Below, one piece after another: positions 52,698 to 61,352 of a stretch of 64,000 bases of DNA. The position numbers and the translations under genes were made by a program. This DNA comes from Fibrobacter sp. UWB11 (GTDB lineage: Bacteria; Fibrobacterota; Fibrobacteria; Fibrobacterales; Fibrobacteraceae): positions 186,001-250,000 of the forward strand of contig NZ_FSRT01000001.1 of assembly GCF_900143015.1 (NCBI RefSeq), read 5' to 3'. The notes beneath the pieces were generated by a model, which had not been told where the DNA came from, searched no databases, and saw only the letters and a program-made list of their open reading frames with translations. The stretch's first letter is position 1. Every line of letters begins with the position of its first letter.

Positions 52698-54987
52698 GAA
52701 ACTTCTTAACATATCGGCGTGCATTTCTGCATGCTCGTTTGTGTTTGGCATTGTGGCGTGTTCGGATGACAATACAGCGGGAGTCACGGAAGATGGCAAT
52801 CCGATTGCCTATGGTGAAAGTAGCTCGTCTGTTTATGGCGAAAGCAGTTCGTCTGTTGTGGGCAGCTCCTCTGCTATTGAAAGCTCTTCTGCCGTCCAGT
52901 CCTCTAGCAGTGTAGAGGCTGTTCCGAAGTTTGACTTGTGGAATGGTAAAACGGACAACAAGATCAATACGTATAACGAAAATACGGGGTATTGGTTCAG
53001 CTTTAGCGATGATTATTATTCTCGTATAACTTGGCCTGTGGAAATGGGTAATGAATATACTGCAGATTTCTTGGATCCTGTTTTTGAATATTGTGAAGGC
53101 GTGTGTGGTACAGTTGAGTTGCATGGCTCGGAGACGATGCCTTGGGCGGGTATTGGCTTTACGCTTGCCGAAGAAAATTCAACGGTGGATATCTCTGCAT
53201 GGGGCGGCATCTGTGTAACGTATGTCTCTGAATATCCGGTGAGTGTCTATCTCAATGTGAATGTTGGTGGTTTAGATACGATTGACGTTGTGTCTCCGTT
53301 TGTGGCCTATCCGGGCATTACGCTCCCGAAATCGGTGACGGATGCACCAACGCTTGTGAATATGCTTGGTTCTGATGCTGCTATTACGCGTTGTGCCAAA
53401 TGGAGCGACTTTATGGTGTCTAGCTGGGCGGTACACAATAGTTCGAAATTGAGCAAGATCTATTCTGGCGAAGAGGCTGTCAAAGAAATCAGGGCGATTA
53501 ACTTTGTATTTATTGGTAACTCCGATGGCAAGGGTGAATTCAATATCGTTGGTATCAGTACTTACGATGAAAATCTTCCGCAGTGGAATCACAATGGCGG
53601 CACGAATGCACAGGATGTAGGCCTGGTTACTACAAATGATGATTCCTTGACTTGCCTGTGGAAAGGCTTGGATGGATCTGGAATAGTAAATACGGGTTAT
53701 AATGACCGGGATGAATTTGTCGGAATGTTGTATGAATTCGATGCTTCTCCCGAGGGGGCGTATTCTAAAATAGAATTCCCCGCGTATAGGGAAATGGAGT
53801 ATGAACCCTATATGTATGAGCCGATTATCGTTGAATGTAAAGGCTTTTGTGGAACGATGGAGTTTACTTTAGAAAAAGCGGATTATGCCGCGTCTGCTGT
53901 AGCCTTCAATATTGCTGAAGATACATTGACATCTTGTGAAGGCAATACTTGCTATGGAGAAGCTAAATTTGCCGATATCAAGGATTGGGGCGGCATTTGC
54001 ATCACGTATTATTCCGAAAAGGATGCTTACTTAAATGTTGTTGTAAAAGGCGTTCCGTATGAAGAATCTCCGAAAGCATTTCTCCCTGCTACGGGGGCAC
54101 TTGTAGAAAAATGCTTTACCTGGAATGACCTTGCCCCGAATGATCCTAATATGGGGTCTGCGGTAAGTACGGTTCAGTTTATTGTGAAGAGTTATGAAAA
54201 CGGCGACAGAAACCAGTTTAATATAGCGGGGATCGGAAAGTATTCTGCTAATGGGGCTTGCTCTATTCCAAAAACCGCTTATGCGCCGATAAGTTCTTCG
54301 AGCCGAACCCCGCGCAGTTCCAGCAGTAGCAAGGTGTATAAAGATGAGTGCTCTTTCAAGAATCTTAGCCCAGTTTGGTATGGTCCGGATGGTTATTTGG
54401 GTGTAAAAACTGGGTATTCGACAGCGACAAGCGAAGGCGGCCATTGGTATGCATTCAAGGATAATGACGAAGTCAATATGACTTTTCCTGTACAAGTAAA
54501 TGGCGAGTTGGGTCAGGATTCGTTGCAACCTGTTCTAAACTACTGTCAAGGACTTTGTGTAACGCATAAAGGCGCAGGGAATGCTGGCTTCGGATTTAAC
54601 ATTGCTGATAAAGATGGAAATGGCAAGTTGCTGGCGAAAAGTCTCAAATATTGGGGCGGCATGTGTGTTGTTTATGCATCGGAATATGATTTGCATATTG
54701 CTATAAATGATGCAGAGCAAAATGATTTTGCAAACGTATCTAAATTGCCGGGCGTGACGTTGCCACAGACTGATGGTTATGCCAAGATTGAATGTAAATC
54801 CTGGAATGAATTTGTTGACAGCGAAACAAGGGCACCTATCGATCCTTCCAAGATATCGTCAATTTTATTCTATGATTATGCCAAGAATAATGCCAGTAGT
54901 TCGTTCAATATCTTGGAAATTGCCCCGTATCAAGAACTGGATGGTACATCCTATTTAAAATGCCAGGAACCTGCCTACTTGAAATAA
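52690..54987 (+). CDS. Three-domain paralogous lipoprotein 3
   Basis: A 765-residue lipoprotein, the longest of the set. Lipobox GIVAC (about Cys25), a Ser-rich linker (about 35-75), then three copies of the family domain (about 78-305, 315-525, 555-762), the last preceded by a second Ser/Arg linker (SSSRTPRSSSSS). Visible marks: GYWFSFSDD and CEGVCGTVEL; CKGFCGTMEF and IKDWGGICITYYSEKDAYL; CQGLCVTHK and LKYWGGMCVVYASEYDLH. The third copy lacks the CGT ending (CVT), so it is more divergent. GGAGG before the ATG, inside the end of the regulator gene, ensures coupling. Confidence 0.82.
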   Translation: MLKKLLNISACISACSFVFGIVACSDDNTAGVTEDGNPIAYGESSSSVYGESSSSVVGSSSAIESSSAVQSSSSVEAVPKFDLWNGKTDNKINTYNENTGYWFSFSDDYYSRITWPVEMGNEYTADFLDPVFEYCEGVCGTVELHGSETMPWAGIGFTLAEENSTVDISAWGGICVTYVSEYPVSVYLNVNVGGLDTIDVVSPFVAYPGITLPKSVTDAPTLVNMLGSDAAITRCAKWSDFMVSSWAVHNSSKLSKIYSGEEAVKEIRAINFVFIGNSDGKGEFNIVGISTYDENLPQWNHNGGTNAQDVGLVTTNDDSLTCLWKGLDGSGIVNTGYNDRDEFVGMLYEFDASPEGAYSKIEFPAYREMEYEPYMYEPIIVECKGFCGTMEFTLEKADYAASAVAFNIAEDTLTSCEGNTCYGEAKFADIKDWGGICITYYSEKDAYLNVVVKGVPYEESPKAFLPATGALVEKCFTWNDLAPNDPNMGSAVSTVQFIVKSYENGDRNQFNIAGIGKYSANGACSIPKTAYAPISSSSRTPRSSSSSKVYKDECSFKNLSPVWYGPDGYLGVKTGYSTATSEGGHWYAFKDNDEVNMTFPVQVNGELGQDSLQPVLNYCQGLCVTHKGAGNAGFGFNIADKDGNGKLLAKSLKYWGGMCVVYASEYDLHIAINDAEQNDFANVSKLPGVTLPQTDGYAKIECKSWNEFVDSETRAPIDPSKISSILFYDYAKNNASSSFNILEIAPYQELDGTSYLKCQEPAYLK

Positions 54988-55026
54988 TATATATTACTGG
55001 TTACAGATAAAATGAAGGATTGTTGT

Positions 55027-56613
55027 ATGTTTAGGAGAATTCTTGGAGGCGTGATTTCTGCCTTGTTGCTTGGCGTTATCGCCTGTTCAGATGACAATCC
55101 TTCGGTTCCATTTGTTGAACCTATCGCAGGTGAAAACAGCTCCTCTGCAGGAACGCTTTCTAGTGATGACCGCGTAATAGGATCATCCTCGAGTGACGGC
55201 GGCGTAATAGAATCTTCTTCAAACGGAGCGTTGTCTTCAAGTGGTGCGGTAAAGGCCCGCCGCTATAATTTGTGGGACCCAGCTGTAGACTACAAGGTCA
55301 ATACAGGAGACGATAGCACAGGCTTTTGGCGAACCTTTGGCGATGACTTGTTTGGCCAACAGGGTAAATCGAAGGTTGTTTTCCCTGTCGAACTTGAAAA
55401 TTCATCGATTCCTTTGGCTTCTGTTTTTAAACATTGCGATGGTCTATGCGGATCGGTTGAATTCGATACTTCAATGTTTAAACCTTGGGCGGGTTTTGAA
55501 ATCCAACTTGCCAGGGACGGCGCTACGGCGGATGTCTCGTCTTGGGATGGTATCTGTGTCACTTACGAATCTGATTATTGGATGTACGTCTATTTGAAGG
55601 TTAATATTGATGGAATTGATTCCAATAGCGAAATATTGCCGTTCGAAGCATATCCTGTGGGCATTCTAAATATAACGGCGAACGGAGGTTCTTTTGATCC
55701 AACACTTCGTGATTTGTATTGGATTAACGAGCCTAAAACTGTATGTGCAAAATGGAGCAATTTCGATATAACACATTGGAAATATTCCCAATATTCAATC
55801 AATCGCCAGGTATATACGGGAGAAGAGGCTGCAAAGGAAATCGTGTCGATCATGTTTAAGATTGATAGCCGTGGTGATGTTGATAAGAGAACTTTCAATA
55901 TTAGGGGAATCAGTACTTATAAACCGGACGAATCTTCGTATGATTGGGGGTTTCATAATGATGGCGTCAATGTAGAATTTCCTTATGATGATTCCTTGAC
56001 TTGCATGTGGAAAGGGGTTGACGGAACCCATGTGAAAACAGGCTATAATGATCGTAGCAGATACGCGGGATGGTTGGAACAATTTGATGAGTCTCCTGGT
56101 GACGCTTATGCTCATATTGAATATCCGGTGGAACTGTCGGGGGAGTTTGAATATGAAGTGTATGGAGGTCTTATTGAGACATGTCTCGGTTTTTGTGGAA
56201 CGATGGATTTTACCCTGAAAGGGGCCGAATACGCTATTGGCGGAGTCTCGTTTAATATTGCGGGCTTTAATGATGGCGATTACGTTTTTGAAGATATCCA
56301 AGACTGGGGCGGTGTTTGCGTCACTTACTATTCCGAAAAGGATGCTTACCTGAACTTTGTTGTAAAAGATGTTCCTTACGAGAACTCTCCTAAGGTCGCT
56401 TTGCCAAAGTCCAAAGGTCTTGTCGAAAAATGCTTTACCTGGAATGAAATTGCGCCGAATGATCCTGATATGGGGCGTGCGGTGGGTGCAATCCAGTTTG
56501 CTATAAAGGGTACTGTAGATTATGAAAAATGCAGATTTAATTTGGCGGGTATAGGGAAGTATTCCGTTAATGGCGCGTGCTCTTTTGAAACTCCAGCCAT
56601 TTCTGGAAACTAG
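55027..56613 (+). CDS. Two-domain paralogous lipoprotein 4
   Basis: A 528-residue lipoprotein (lipobox GVIAC) with a Ser/Gly linker (about 30-75) and two family domains (about 80-300 and 315-525). Domain 1 has CDGLCGSVEF and VSSWDGICVTYESD; domain 2 has CLGFCGTMDF and IQDWGGVCVTYYSEKDAYL, nearly the same as domain 2 of lipoprotein 3, which points to recent domain duplication. The start at 55027 (MFRRILGG) is preferred because AAGGA stands 7 nt before it; the in-frame ATG at 55012 has no site. It follows lipoprotein 3 by 39 bp. Confidence 0.8.
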   Translation: MFRRILGGVISALLLGVIACSDDNPSVPFVEPIAGENSSSAGTLSSDDRVIGSSSSDGGVIESSSNGALSSSGAVKARRYNLWDPAVDYKVNTGDDSTGFWRTFGDDLFGQQGKSKVVFPVELENSSIPLASVFKHCDGLCGSVEFDTSMFKPWAGFEIQLARDGATADVSSWDGICVTYESDYWMYVYLKVNIDGIDSNSEILPFEAYPVGILNITANGGSFDPTLRDLYWINEPKTVCAKWSNFDITHWKYSQYSINRQVYTGEEAAKEIVSIMFKIDSRGDVDKRTFNIRGISTYKPDESSYDWGFHNDGVNVEFPYDDSLTCMWKGVDGTHVKTGYNDRSRYAGWLEQFDESPGDAYAHIEYPVELSGEFEYEVYGGLIETCLGFCGTMDFTLKGAEYAIGGVSFNIAGFNDGDYVFEDIQDWGGVCVTYYSEKDAYLNFVVKDVPYENSPKVALPKSKGLVEKCFTWNEIAPNDPDMGRAVGAIQFAIKGTVDYEKCRFNLAGIGKYSVNGACSFETPAISGN

Positions 56614-56644
56614 AATTTATAATTAAAAAATAAAGGAGTGCGTT

Positions 56645-58249
56645 ATGTTTAGGAGAATTTCTGGTATTGCGGCAAGTGCCTTGTTGCTAGGCTTTGTCGC
56701 CTGTTCAGATGACAATCCATCGGGTGGCTTTGATGTTCCCGCTTACGGCGATAGCAGTTCGTCAGTGGAACCTGCTCCCCAAAGTAGTGACGATGTTGGC
56801 GGGAGTGCTGCGAATGTCGCATCGAGCAGTAGTCAAAATGTTGCAGAGTCATCAAGTAGCGTGATTGCGAATTCTTCAAGTAGCGCAAAAACGCCGAAGA
56901 ATACGGCTGCTTGTTTGTGGAATGCTAGCAAAGGTGACTATTTGGTGAATACGGGATTTGATCCTGATAGTACACGTGGTGCTGGACTTTGGTATAATAT
57001 TAGCGATGATCCTGATGGCGGTGTTACTGAGGTTTATAGCCCGGATGTGTGCGGTTTTGAAGCTCCCGAGTATGAATGTGCGGAAGCGCTTGTAGAATAT
57101 TGTGGTAGTTATTGCGCTGAATATCGTTTTAGAAAAGGAACCTCTGCTGAAATTTTTGGGGGAATGGGATTCAATGTTGCGGGCGTTGAAGATCCCCATG
57201 CCTCGCACGCCCTAAGGTATGGTGACATCAGCGATTGGGGGGGCATCTGTGTGACGTACGCTGCGGATAGGGATGTGCTCTTGAGGCTTTATACAGACGA
57301 TACCTTTTATCAGGCTGAATTTGGCAAATCAACTGAATTTGTAGAAAAATGCGTTACATGGGATGCTTTGAATGCGGCCGAGGCTTCAAAACATGTGTCT
57401 AGCATTCGTTTCATTATGCCGGGTACCGATGGAACAAAGGGACACCTCTCTATTGCCGCTGTCGGTAAATACGATGCGAATGGAGCTTGCGATGTCGATG
57501 GCTATGCCTATGTTTTGCCAAAGAGTAGTGTTGACGAAGGGATTATTGTATTGCGCAGTTCAAGTTCTAAACAAAGTAGTTCTGAACAAAGTTCTTCTAG
57601 CGGTATCACTGGGCCTTGTACGACTCCTGAGAGTGTCAGTGATTTATGGTATGGTCCGAGAAACGCCCGTAATGGTAACGACTTTGTAAATACTGGGCTC
57701 GATAACGGTTCTGAAACATCCGGATATTGGTTCAGTTTCAGTGATGAAAAGGGCGATGCATTTGTCTCGTGGCCCGTAATGCAATATGAATATGAAAATG
57801 TAATGAATTTGCTTATAGAAGTATGTGAGGGTATTTGCGGGACGTTCAAGTATAGAAGTGAGGGCGTTGTGGGTATCGGTTTTAATGTTGCCGGGGAAGC
57901 TTTGTCTGGAAAAAATGGAGCCCCGGACATAGCCGATGTTTCTGCTTGGGGCGGTTTGTGTGTGACTTATACCTCGGAATCGGACATGGATGTGGTAATG
58001 TCTAACGATACGGCATTTACCTATATCGAGAAAATTGCGTTATTGCCTAAGGTTACGTTGCCCAAGAGTGTTGAGGTCAAGACAGTGTGCTCGAAGTGGA
58101 GTGATTTTGTCTCCTATGCAGAAACCCCTAGTGACCCGACTCATGTCGCGTCGATTTTATTTGTAGTCTACGGAAATGCGGGCTCTGAGAGCAAGTTCAA
58201 TGTGATTGGCATTGGTAAGTATGCCGATGTGCAAAACATCTGCAAATAG
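56645..58249 (+). CDS. Two-domain paralogous lipoprotein 5
   Basis: A 534-residue lipoprotein (lipobox GFVAC) with a long Ser-rich linker (about 30-80) and two family domains (about 85-285 and 320-533), separated by a second Ser/Gln linker. Marks seen: CGSYCAEYRF (the CGT is not kept), ISDWGGICVTYAADRDVLL, then CEGICGTFKY, VSAWGGLCVTYTSESDMDV and FNVIGIGKY. AAAGGAGT lies 8 nt before the ATG. It is the last gene of module 2. Confidence 0.8.
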   Translation: MFRRISGIAASALLLGFVACSDDNPSGGFDVPAYGDSSSSVEPAPQSSDDVGGSAANVASSSSQNVAESSSSVIANSSSSAKTPKNTAACLWNASKGDYLVNTGFDPDSTRGAGLWYNISDDPDGGVTEVYSPDVCGFEAPEYECAEALVEYCGSYCAEYRFRKGTSAEIFGGMGFNVAGVEDPHASHALRYGDISDWGGICVTYAADRDVLLRLYTDDTFYQAEFGKSTEFVEKCVTWDALNAAEASKHVSSIRFIMPGTDGTKGHLSIAAVGKYDANGACDVDGYAYVLPKSSVDEGIIVLRSSSSKQSSSEQSSSSGITGPCTTPESVSDLWYGPRNARNGNDFVNTGLDNGSETSGYWFSFSDEKGDAFVSWPVMQYEYENVMNLLIEVCEGICGTFKYRSEGVVGIGFNVAGEALSGKNGAPDIADVSAWGGLCVTYTSESDMDVVMSNDTAFTYIEKIALLPKVTLPKSVEVKTVCSKWSDFVSYAETPSDPTHVASILFVVYGNAGSESKFNVIGIGKYADVQNICK

Positions 58250-58280
58250 GGTGCAGAACCGTTTGTTGCCGGTACAAAAT

Positions 58281-58305
58281 AGCCCGCGATCTTTGAATCG
58301 CGAGC
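58281..58305 (+). terminator. Weak terminator after module 2
   Basis: AGCCCGCGAT and ATCGCGAGCT pair with small bulges around TTTGA. The T-tail is poor (TTATCCTTT), so termination is uncertain. Confidence 0.5.
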
Positions 58306-58319
58306 TTATCCTTTCAACT

Positions 58320-58490
58320 TGTCATCCCGGCCTTGTGCCGGGATCTAGAATGTAAAAGATGGCGGATCAAGTCCGCTATGACGTTGTCAAACGACAGTTG
58401 TGATGTTGTCATGCCCGACTTGATCTCTTTGACTACTTGCAGCTATGCTGCTTAGTAGTCATGATCCGCGTATGGGGAGGGCATCTCCTT
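58320..58490. repeat. Composite of palindromic intergenic repeats with a nested palindrome
   Basis: The first unit is GTCATCCCGGCCTTGTGCCGG followed by AAAGATGGCGGATCAAGTCCGCTATGAC. The second, GTCATGCCCGACTTGATC...GGGCATCTCC (58409-58488), has its centre interrupted by an unrelated 30-bp palindrome (GACTAC...GTAGTC, 58431-58460, core GCAGCTATGCTGC). Confidence 0.6.
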
Positions 58491-58491
58491 T

Positions 58492-59217
58492 TTACGGCAG
58501 TTCGCCGCCAATCAATTCCATCTGCATCTTGTAGATTTCCTTGCAGGCATTTTCGCCGAGGTCGAGGAGCTTGTTGAGCATGGCGCGGTCAAAGCTGGCG
58601 TGTTCGCCCGTGCCCTGCACTTCAATGAAATTCTTGGCATCTTGCATGACGACGTTCATATCGACGTCAGCGGCAGAATCTTCGACATAGCAAAGGTCGC
58701 AAAGCGGATTGCCGTTCACAACGCCTACAGAAATAGCGGTGATGCCGTGTTTTAAAATCTGCTGCGTGATGCCAAGGCGTTCCTTGATTTTCTTGACTGC
58801 AATGGCAAGGGCCACGAAGCCGCCGATAATGCTTGCGGTACGTGTACCACCGTCGGCTTCGATCACGTCGCAGTCGACCACGATAGCGTTCTCGCCGAGG
58901 GCTGCAAGGTCGGCTGCGCCGCGCAGCGAGCGGCCTACCAAGCGCTGGATTTCTTGCGTACGGCCGCTCGCGCCCTTGCGCTCGCGTTCCACGCGCTTGC
59001 CCGTACTTTGCGGAAGCAAGCTGTATTCAGCCGTAATCCAGCCCGTGCCGCGACCGGCGAGCCAGTCCGGAACTTTCGGGAGGAGCGTTGCATTGCAGAT
59101 GACGCGGGTGCGTCCCATTTCGATAAGGACGGAACCGTCGGCGCTAGAGATAAAGCCCGTGGTCATCTTGAGATTGCGATATTCTTCAGGTTTTCTATCA
59201 GTACGTTCGTATGCCAT
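58492..59217 (-). CDS. rph: Ribonuclease PH
   Basis: A 241-residue phosphorolytic 3'-5' exoribonuclease that finishes tRNA 3' ends. Seen: the RTDRKPEEYRN start, the phosphate/RNA-binding RVERERKGASGRTQEIQRLVGRSLR block, and the catalytic DCDVIEADGGTRTASI section, so it appears functional. The start at 59217 has AAGGAG 6 nt before it, better than the ATG-less extension to 59238. It is followed on the same strand by no gene; repeats lie on both sides. Confidence 0.95.
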   Translation of the reverse strand: MAYERTDRKPEEYRNLKMTTGFISSADGSVLIEMGRTRVICNATLLPKVPDWLAGRGTGWITAEYSLLPQSTGKRVERERKGASGRTQEIQRLVGRSLRGAADLAALGENAIVVDCDVIEADGGTRTASIIGGFVALAIAVKKIKERLGITQQILKHGITAISVGVVNGNPLCDLCYVEDSAADVDMNVVMQDAKNFIEVQGTGEHASFDRAMLNKLLDLGENACKEIYKMQMELIGGELP

Positions 59218-59233
59218 ATAATCTCCTTGCGTT

Positions 59234-59352
59234 GTCACCCCGACCTCGTCATTCTGATCTTGTCATCCTGGAGCCGAAGGCGATAGGATCAATTAATTTT
59301 TGTAATCACGTTTTTCGCATGTGGTGACCCCGGCACAGCGGCCGGGGTGACA
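59234..59352. repeat. Dispersed palindromic intergenic repeats
   Basis: Two units between pheA and rph: GTCACCCCGACCTCGTCATTC and GTCATCCTGGAGCCGAAGGCG, then GTGACCCCGGCACAG with GGCCGGGGTGAC, a near-perfect inverted repeat. They belong to the class found at 22690, 33898 and 58320. Confidence 0.6.
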
Positions 59353-59359
59353 ATTGTGC

Positions 59360-60232
59360 TTAATAACTTAATTTCTCCGTTGTTCCTTCGCGGAAACTTC
59401 CGAGACGGTAGATAAAGTCTGTGTATTGCTGTAGTTCCTTGAGCGCTTCGACGACGTTCGGGTCCTTCGGGTTCCCTTCGAACGAAAGGTGGAAAATGTA
59501 TTCCCACGGACGGTCTGGATGCGGGCGGCTCTCGATGCGTGTGAGGTTCAACTTGCGCTTGGCAAAGCATCCGAGCGCTTCGTACAAAGCACCTGATTTG
59601 CTAGAATCGCTCAACATGAACAAAAGCGTTGTTTTGATGGGAGGCTTGCTTGCATCGTTTGCCGAAAAATCCGGCAATTCAATCGCTGTCTTTTGGATTG
59701 CGTAAAAGCGCGTGAAGTTCACGCCCGGCAAATTTTCGAGTCCTTGCTTTAGAATGTCAAGACCGTAGAACTTGGCGGCATATGCGCTTGCGATTGCACC
59801 GATGTGCTTGTCGCCGCGCTTTGCGATTTCTTCGGCGCTGCCTGCGGTATCATAGAATGCCGTGCTCTTGATGTTCGGATGCTGTCCGAAAAAGCGGCTG
59901 CATTGGGCGAGACCCTGCGGGTGGCTCAACACTTCGGTAAGGTCTTCGAGCTTTGTGCCCGGCAATGCGCAAAGCGTATGTTCAATCTGCAACTTGACTT
60001 CGGCGACAATCGGATGGCGCCACTTGTAAAGCAAGTCGTAGTTGTCGTAAATAGAACCTGCTGTCGAGTTTTCTATAGGGATGGCGCCTCCATCAACGAC
60101 GCCTGTTTCAATGCCCTGGAAAATTTGTTCGAACGTGTCCATCGGCACGACTTCGATATCGTTTCCGAACAGGTGGTAGGCGGCACTTTCACTATAGGCC
60201 CCGCGACGGCCCTGGAATGCAATTTTCTTCAT
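59360..60232 (-). CDS. pheA: Prephenate dehydratase
   Basis: A 290-residue enzyme making phenylpyruvate from prephenate in phenylalanine synthesis. The N-terminal catalytic part (about 1-185) has FQGRRGAYSESAAYHLF, DGGAIPIENSTAGSI and the NFTRFYAI (TRF) motif. The C-terminal ACT domain (about 200-280) has GALYEAL and IESRPHP, the phenylalanine-binding GALV and ESRP motifs, so feedback inhibition by Phe is expected. There is no chorismate mutase domain, so it is the stand-alone type. The start is the only reasonable ATG, and repeats lie upstream. Confidence 0.94.
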   Translation of the reverse strand: MKKIAFQGRRGAYSESAAYHLFGNDIEVVPMDTFEQIFQGIETGVVDGGAIPIENSTAGSIYDNYDLLYKWRHPIVAEVKLQIEHTLCALPGTKLEDLTEVLSHPQGLAQCSRFFGQHPNIKSTAFYDTAGSAEEIAKRGDKHIGAIASAYAAKFYGLDILKQGLENLPGVNFTRFYAIQKTAIELPDFSANDASKPPIKTTLLFMLSDSSKSGALYEALGCFAKRKLNLTRIESRPHPDRPWEYIFHLSFEGNPKDPNVVEALKELQQYTDFIYRLGSFREGTTEKLSY

Positions 60233-60248
60233 GATATGAAATATAAAA

Positions 60249-60418
60249 AGTAGGAAGTTAGAAGTAGGAAGTAGGAGGAAAAAAGAATATGGAATTTAGT
60301 AGTTGGTCATTAGTCAATAGTCATTGGTTGTTGGTTAATTGTTTCTAGTTATTGTAATCGCGCCATCGGCGCCTCATTTAAAACTAATGACTAAGAGCCA
60401 TTGACTAAAAACTAACTC
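60249..60418. repeat. Low-complexity repeats AGTAGGA and GGTCATTAGT
   Basis: AAGTAGGAAG is repeated three times (60250-60281). Then GGTCATTAGTCAATAGTCAT and, further on, CTAATGACTAAGAGCCATTG, which are reverse-complement related, so the block can fold back on itself. The same AGTAGGAAGT unit is found near 31503, and its complement near 33950. Confidence 0.55.
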
Positions 60419-61303
60419 CTACTTAAATCGTCTTGCGCCTTTGTATTTGGACGACCAATAGTTATCGTCCATGGATGTAATCACCACACCCTTACTTGTA
60501 CTGGCGTGGATAAAACGGTTCCCTTTTAGGTAAATACCGACGTGACTGATTTTCCAGAAGTTTCCGAAAAATACAAGGTCACCTTCTTGCAATTTTTTGC
60601 GCTTGATGGAGTAGCCGCGACCATCGTCATAAATGTGTTGAGCGCTGTGGTCGAGCGATATCCCGTAAAAACCTTTGTAGACTTGCATCACGTAGCCGGA
60701 GCAGTCTGTCTTCTTTTTGCTTGCCGCACCGTAAACGTATTTTGCGCCAAGCCATTCCTTTGCGTACTTTTCAAGATTTGTGGGCTTGGCGGCTGGCTTT
60801 GTCTGTTTCTTCGTTGCCTTATCTGTCTTTTTTGCGCTTGCTTTGTCTGTAGTTTTTTCGGTTTGTTTTTCTACCGTTTTTGTGGTGGCGTTAACGGCAA
60901 CTTTTGTAGTATCGCTATTTCGAACTTGTGTGCTGTCTTGCTTTTGCTTTTTGGTGACAGTTCCTTTGTTTGCGCTGGAATCGCTCAAGGCCAAACTGTC
61001 TGTTTGCGGGGTTAAGTTTTTACCCGTAGAATCAAGCGTACTCGCGACAACGGAATCAGATGCATTCGCTTGATTGTTCCCGGTGTTTTTAGAGGCTGCC
61101 GCAAGAATTTCTTCTTGCACCAATTCTTCCTGCGAGTCTATTGTAGTGGTGTCAGCTTCTACGACTTCTTTTTTGGGGACTCTGTAGCGCTTGTAAGAAC
61201 CGCTTTTTCGATCGTATCCGGGACGTACAGGAAAAGCGCAGTTTGATAGAACCAAACTGCACGCAATTGCAATTCCCATGATGAGGCGATTTCTAAAAGC
61301 CAT
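60419..61303 (-). CDS. NlpC/P60 cell-wall hydrolase lipoprotein
   Basis: A 294-residue lipoprotein (lipobox LSNC, about Cys22). After it comes a long Thr/Lys/Ser-rich low-complexity spacer (about 45-170, with many KKTDKATKK-type units), then an NlpC/P60 domain (about 178-294). The catalytic Cys is in KTDCSGYVMQVY, the His in ISHVGIYLKGN, and the third residue is the following His in FIHAST. Such enzymes cut D-iGlu-mDAP peptide bonds in peptidoglycan. The spacer would let the anchored enzyme reach the wall. The start at 61303 (MAFRN) is preferred over TTG 61306. Confidence 0.88.
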   Translation of the reverse strand: MAFRNRLIMGIAIACSLVLSNCAFPVRPGYDRKSGSYKRYRVPKKEVVEADTTTIDSQEELVQEEILAAASKNTGNNQANASDSVVASTLDSTGKNLTPQTDSLALSDSSANKGTVTKKQKQDSTQVRNSDTTKVAVNATTKTVEKQTEKTTDKASAKKTDKATKKQTKPAAKPTNLEKYAKEWLGAKYVYGAASKKKTDCSGYVMQVYKGFYGISLDHSAQHIYDDGRGYSIKRKKLQEGDLVFFGNFWKISHVGIYLKGNRFIHASTSKGVVITSMDDNYWSSKYKGARRFK

Positions 61304-61352
61304 CAAGTAAAATTTACATAATTACGGCTTTCAGGAAAAGTTTTAGTGGCTT

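Noticed and set aside
54290-57620. Dense AGTTCTTCGAGC-like repeats suggesting a CRISPR or tandem-repeat locus
   Set aside because: They are serine codons of lipoprotein linkers in frame; there are no regular spacers.
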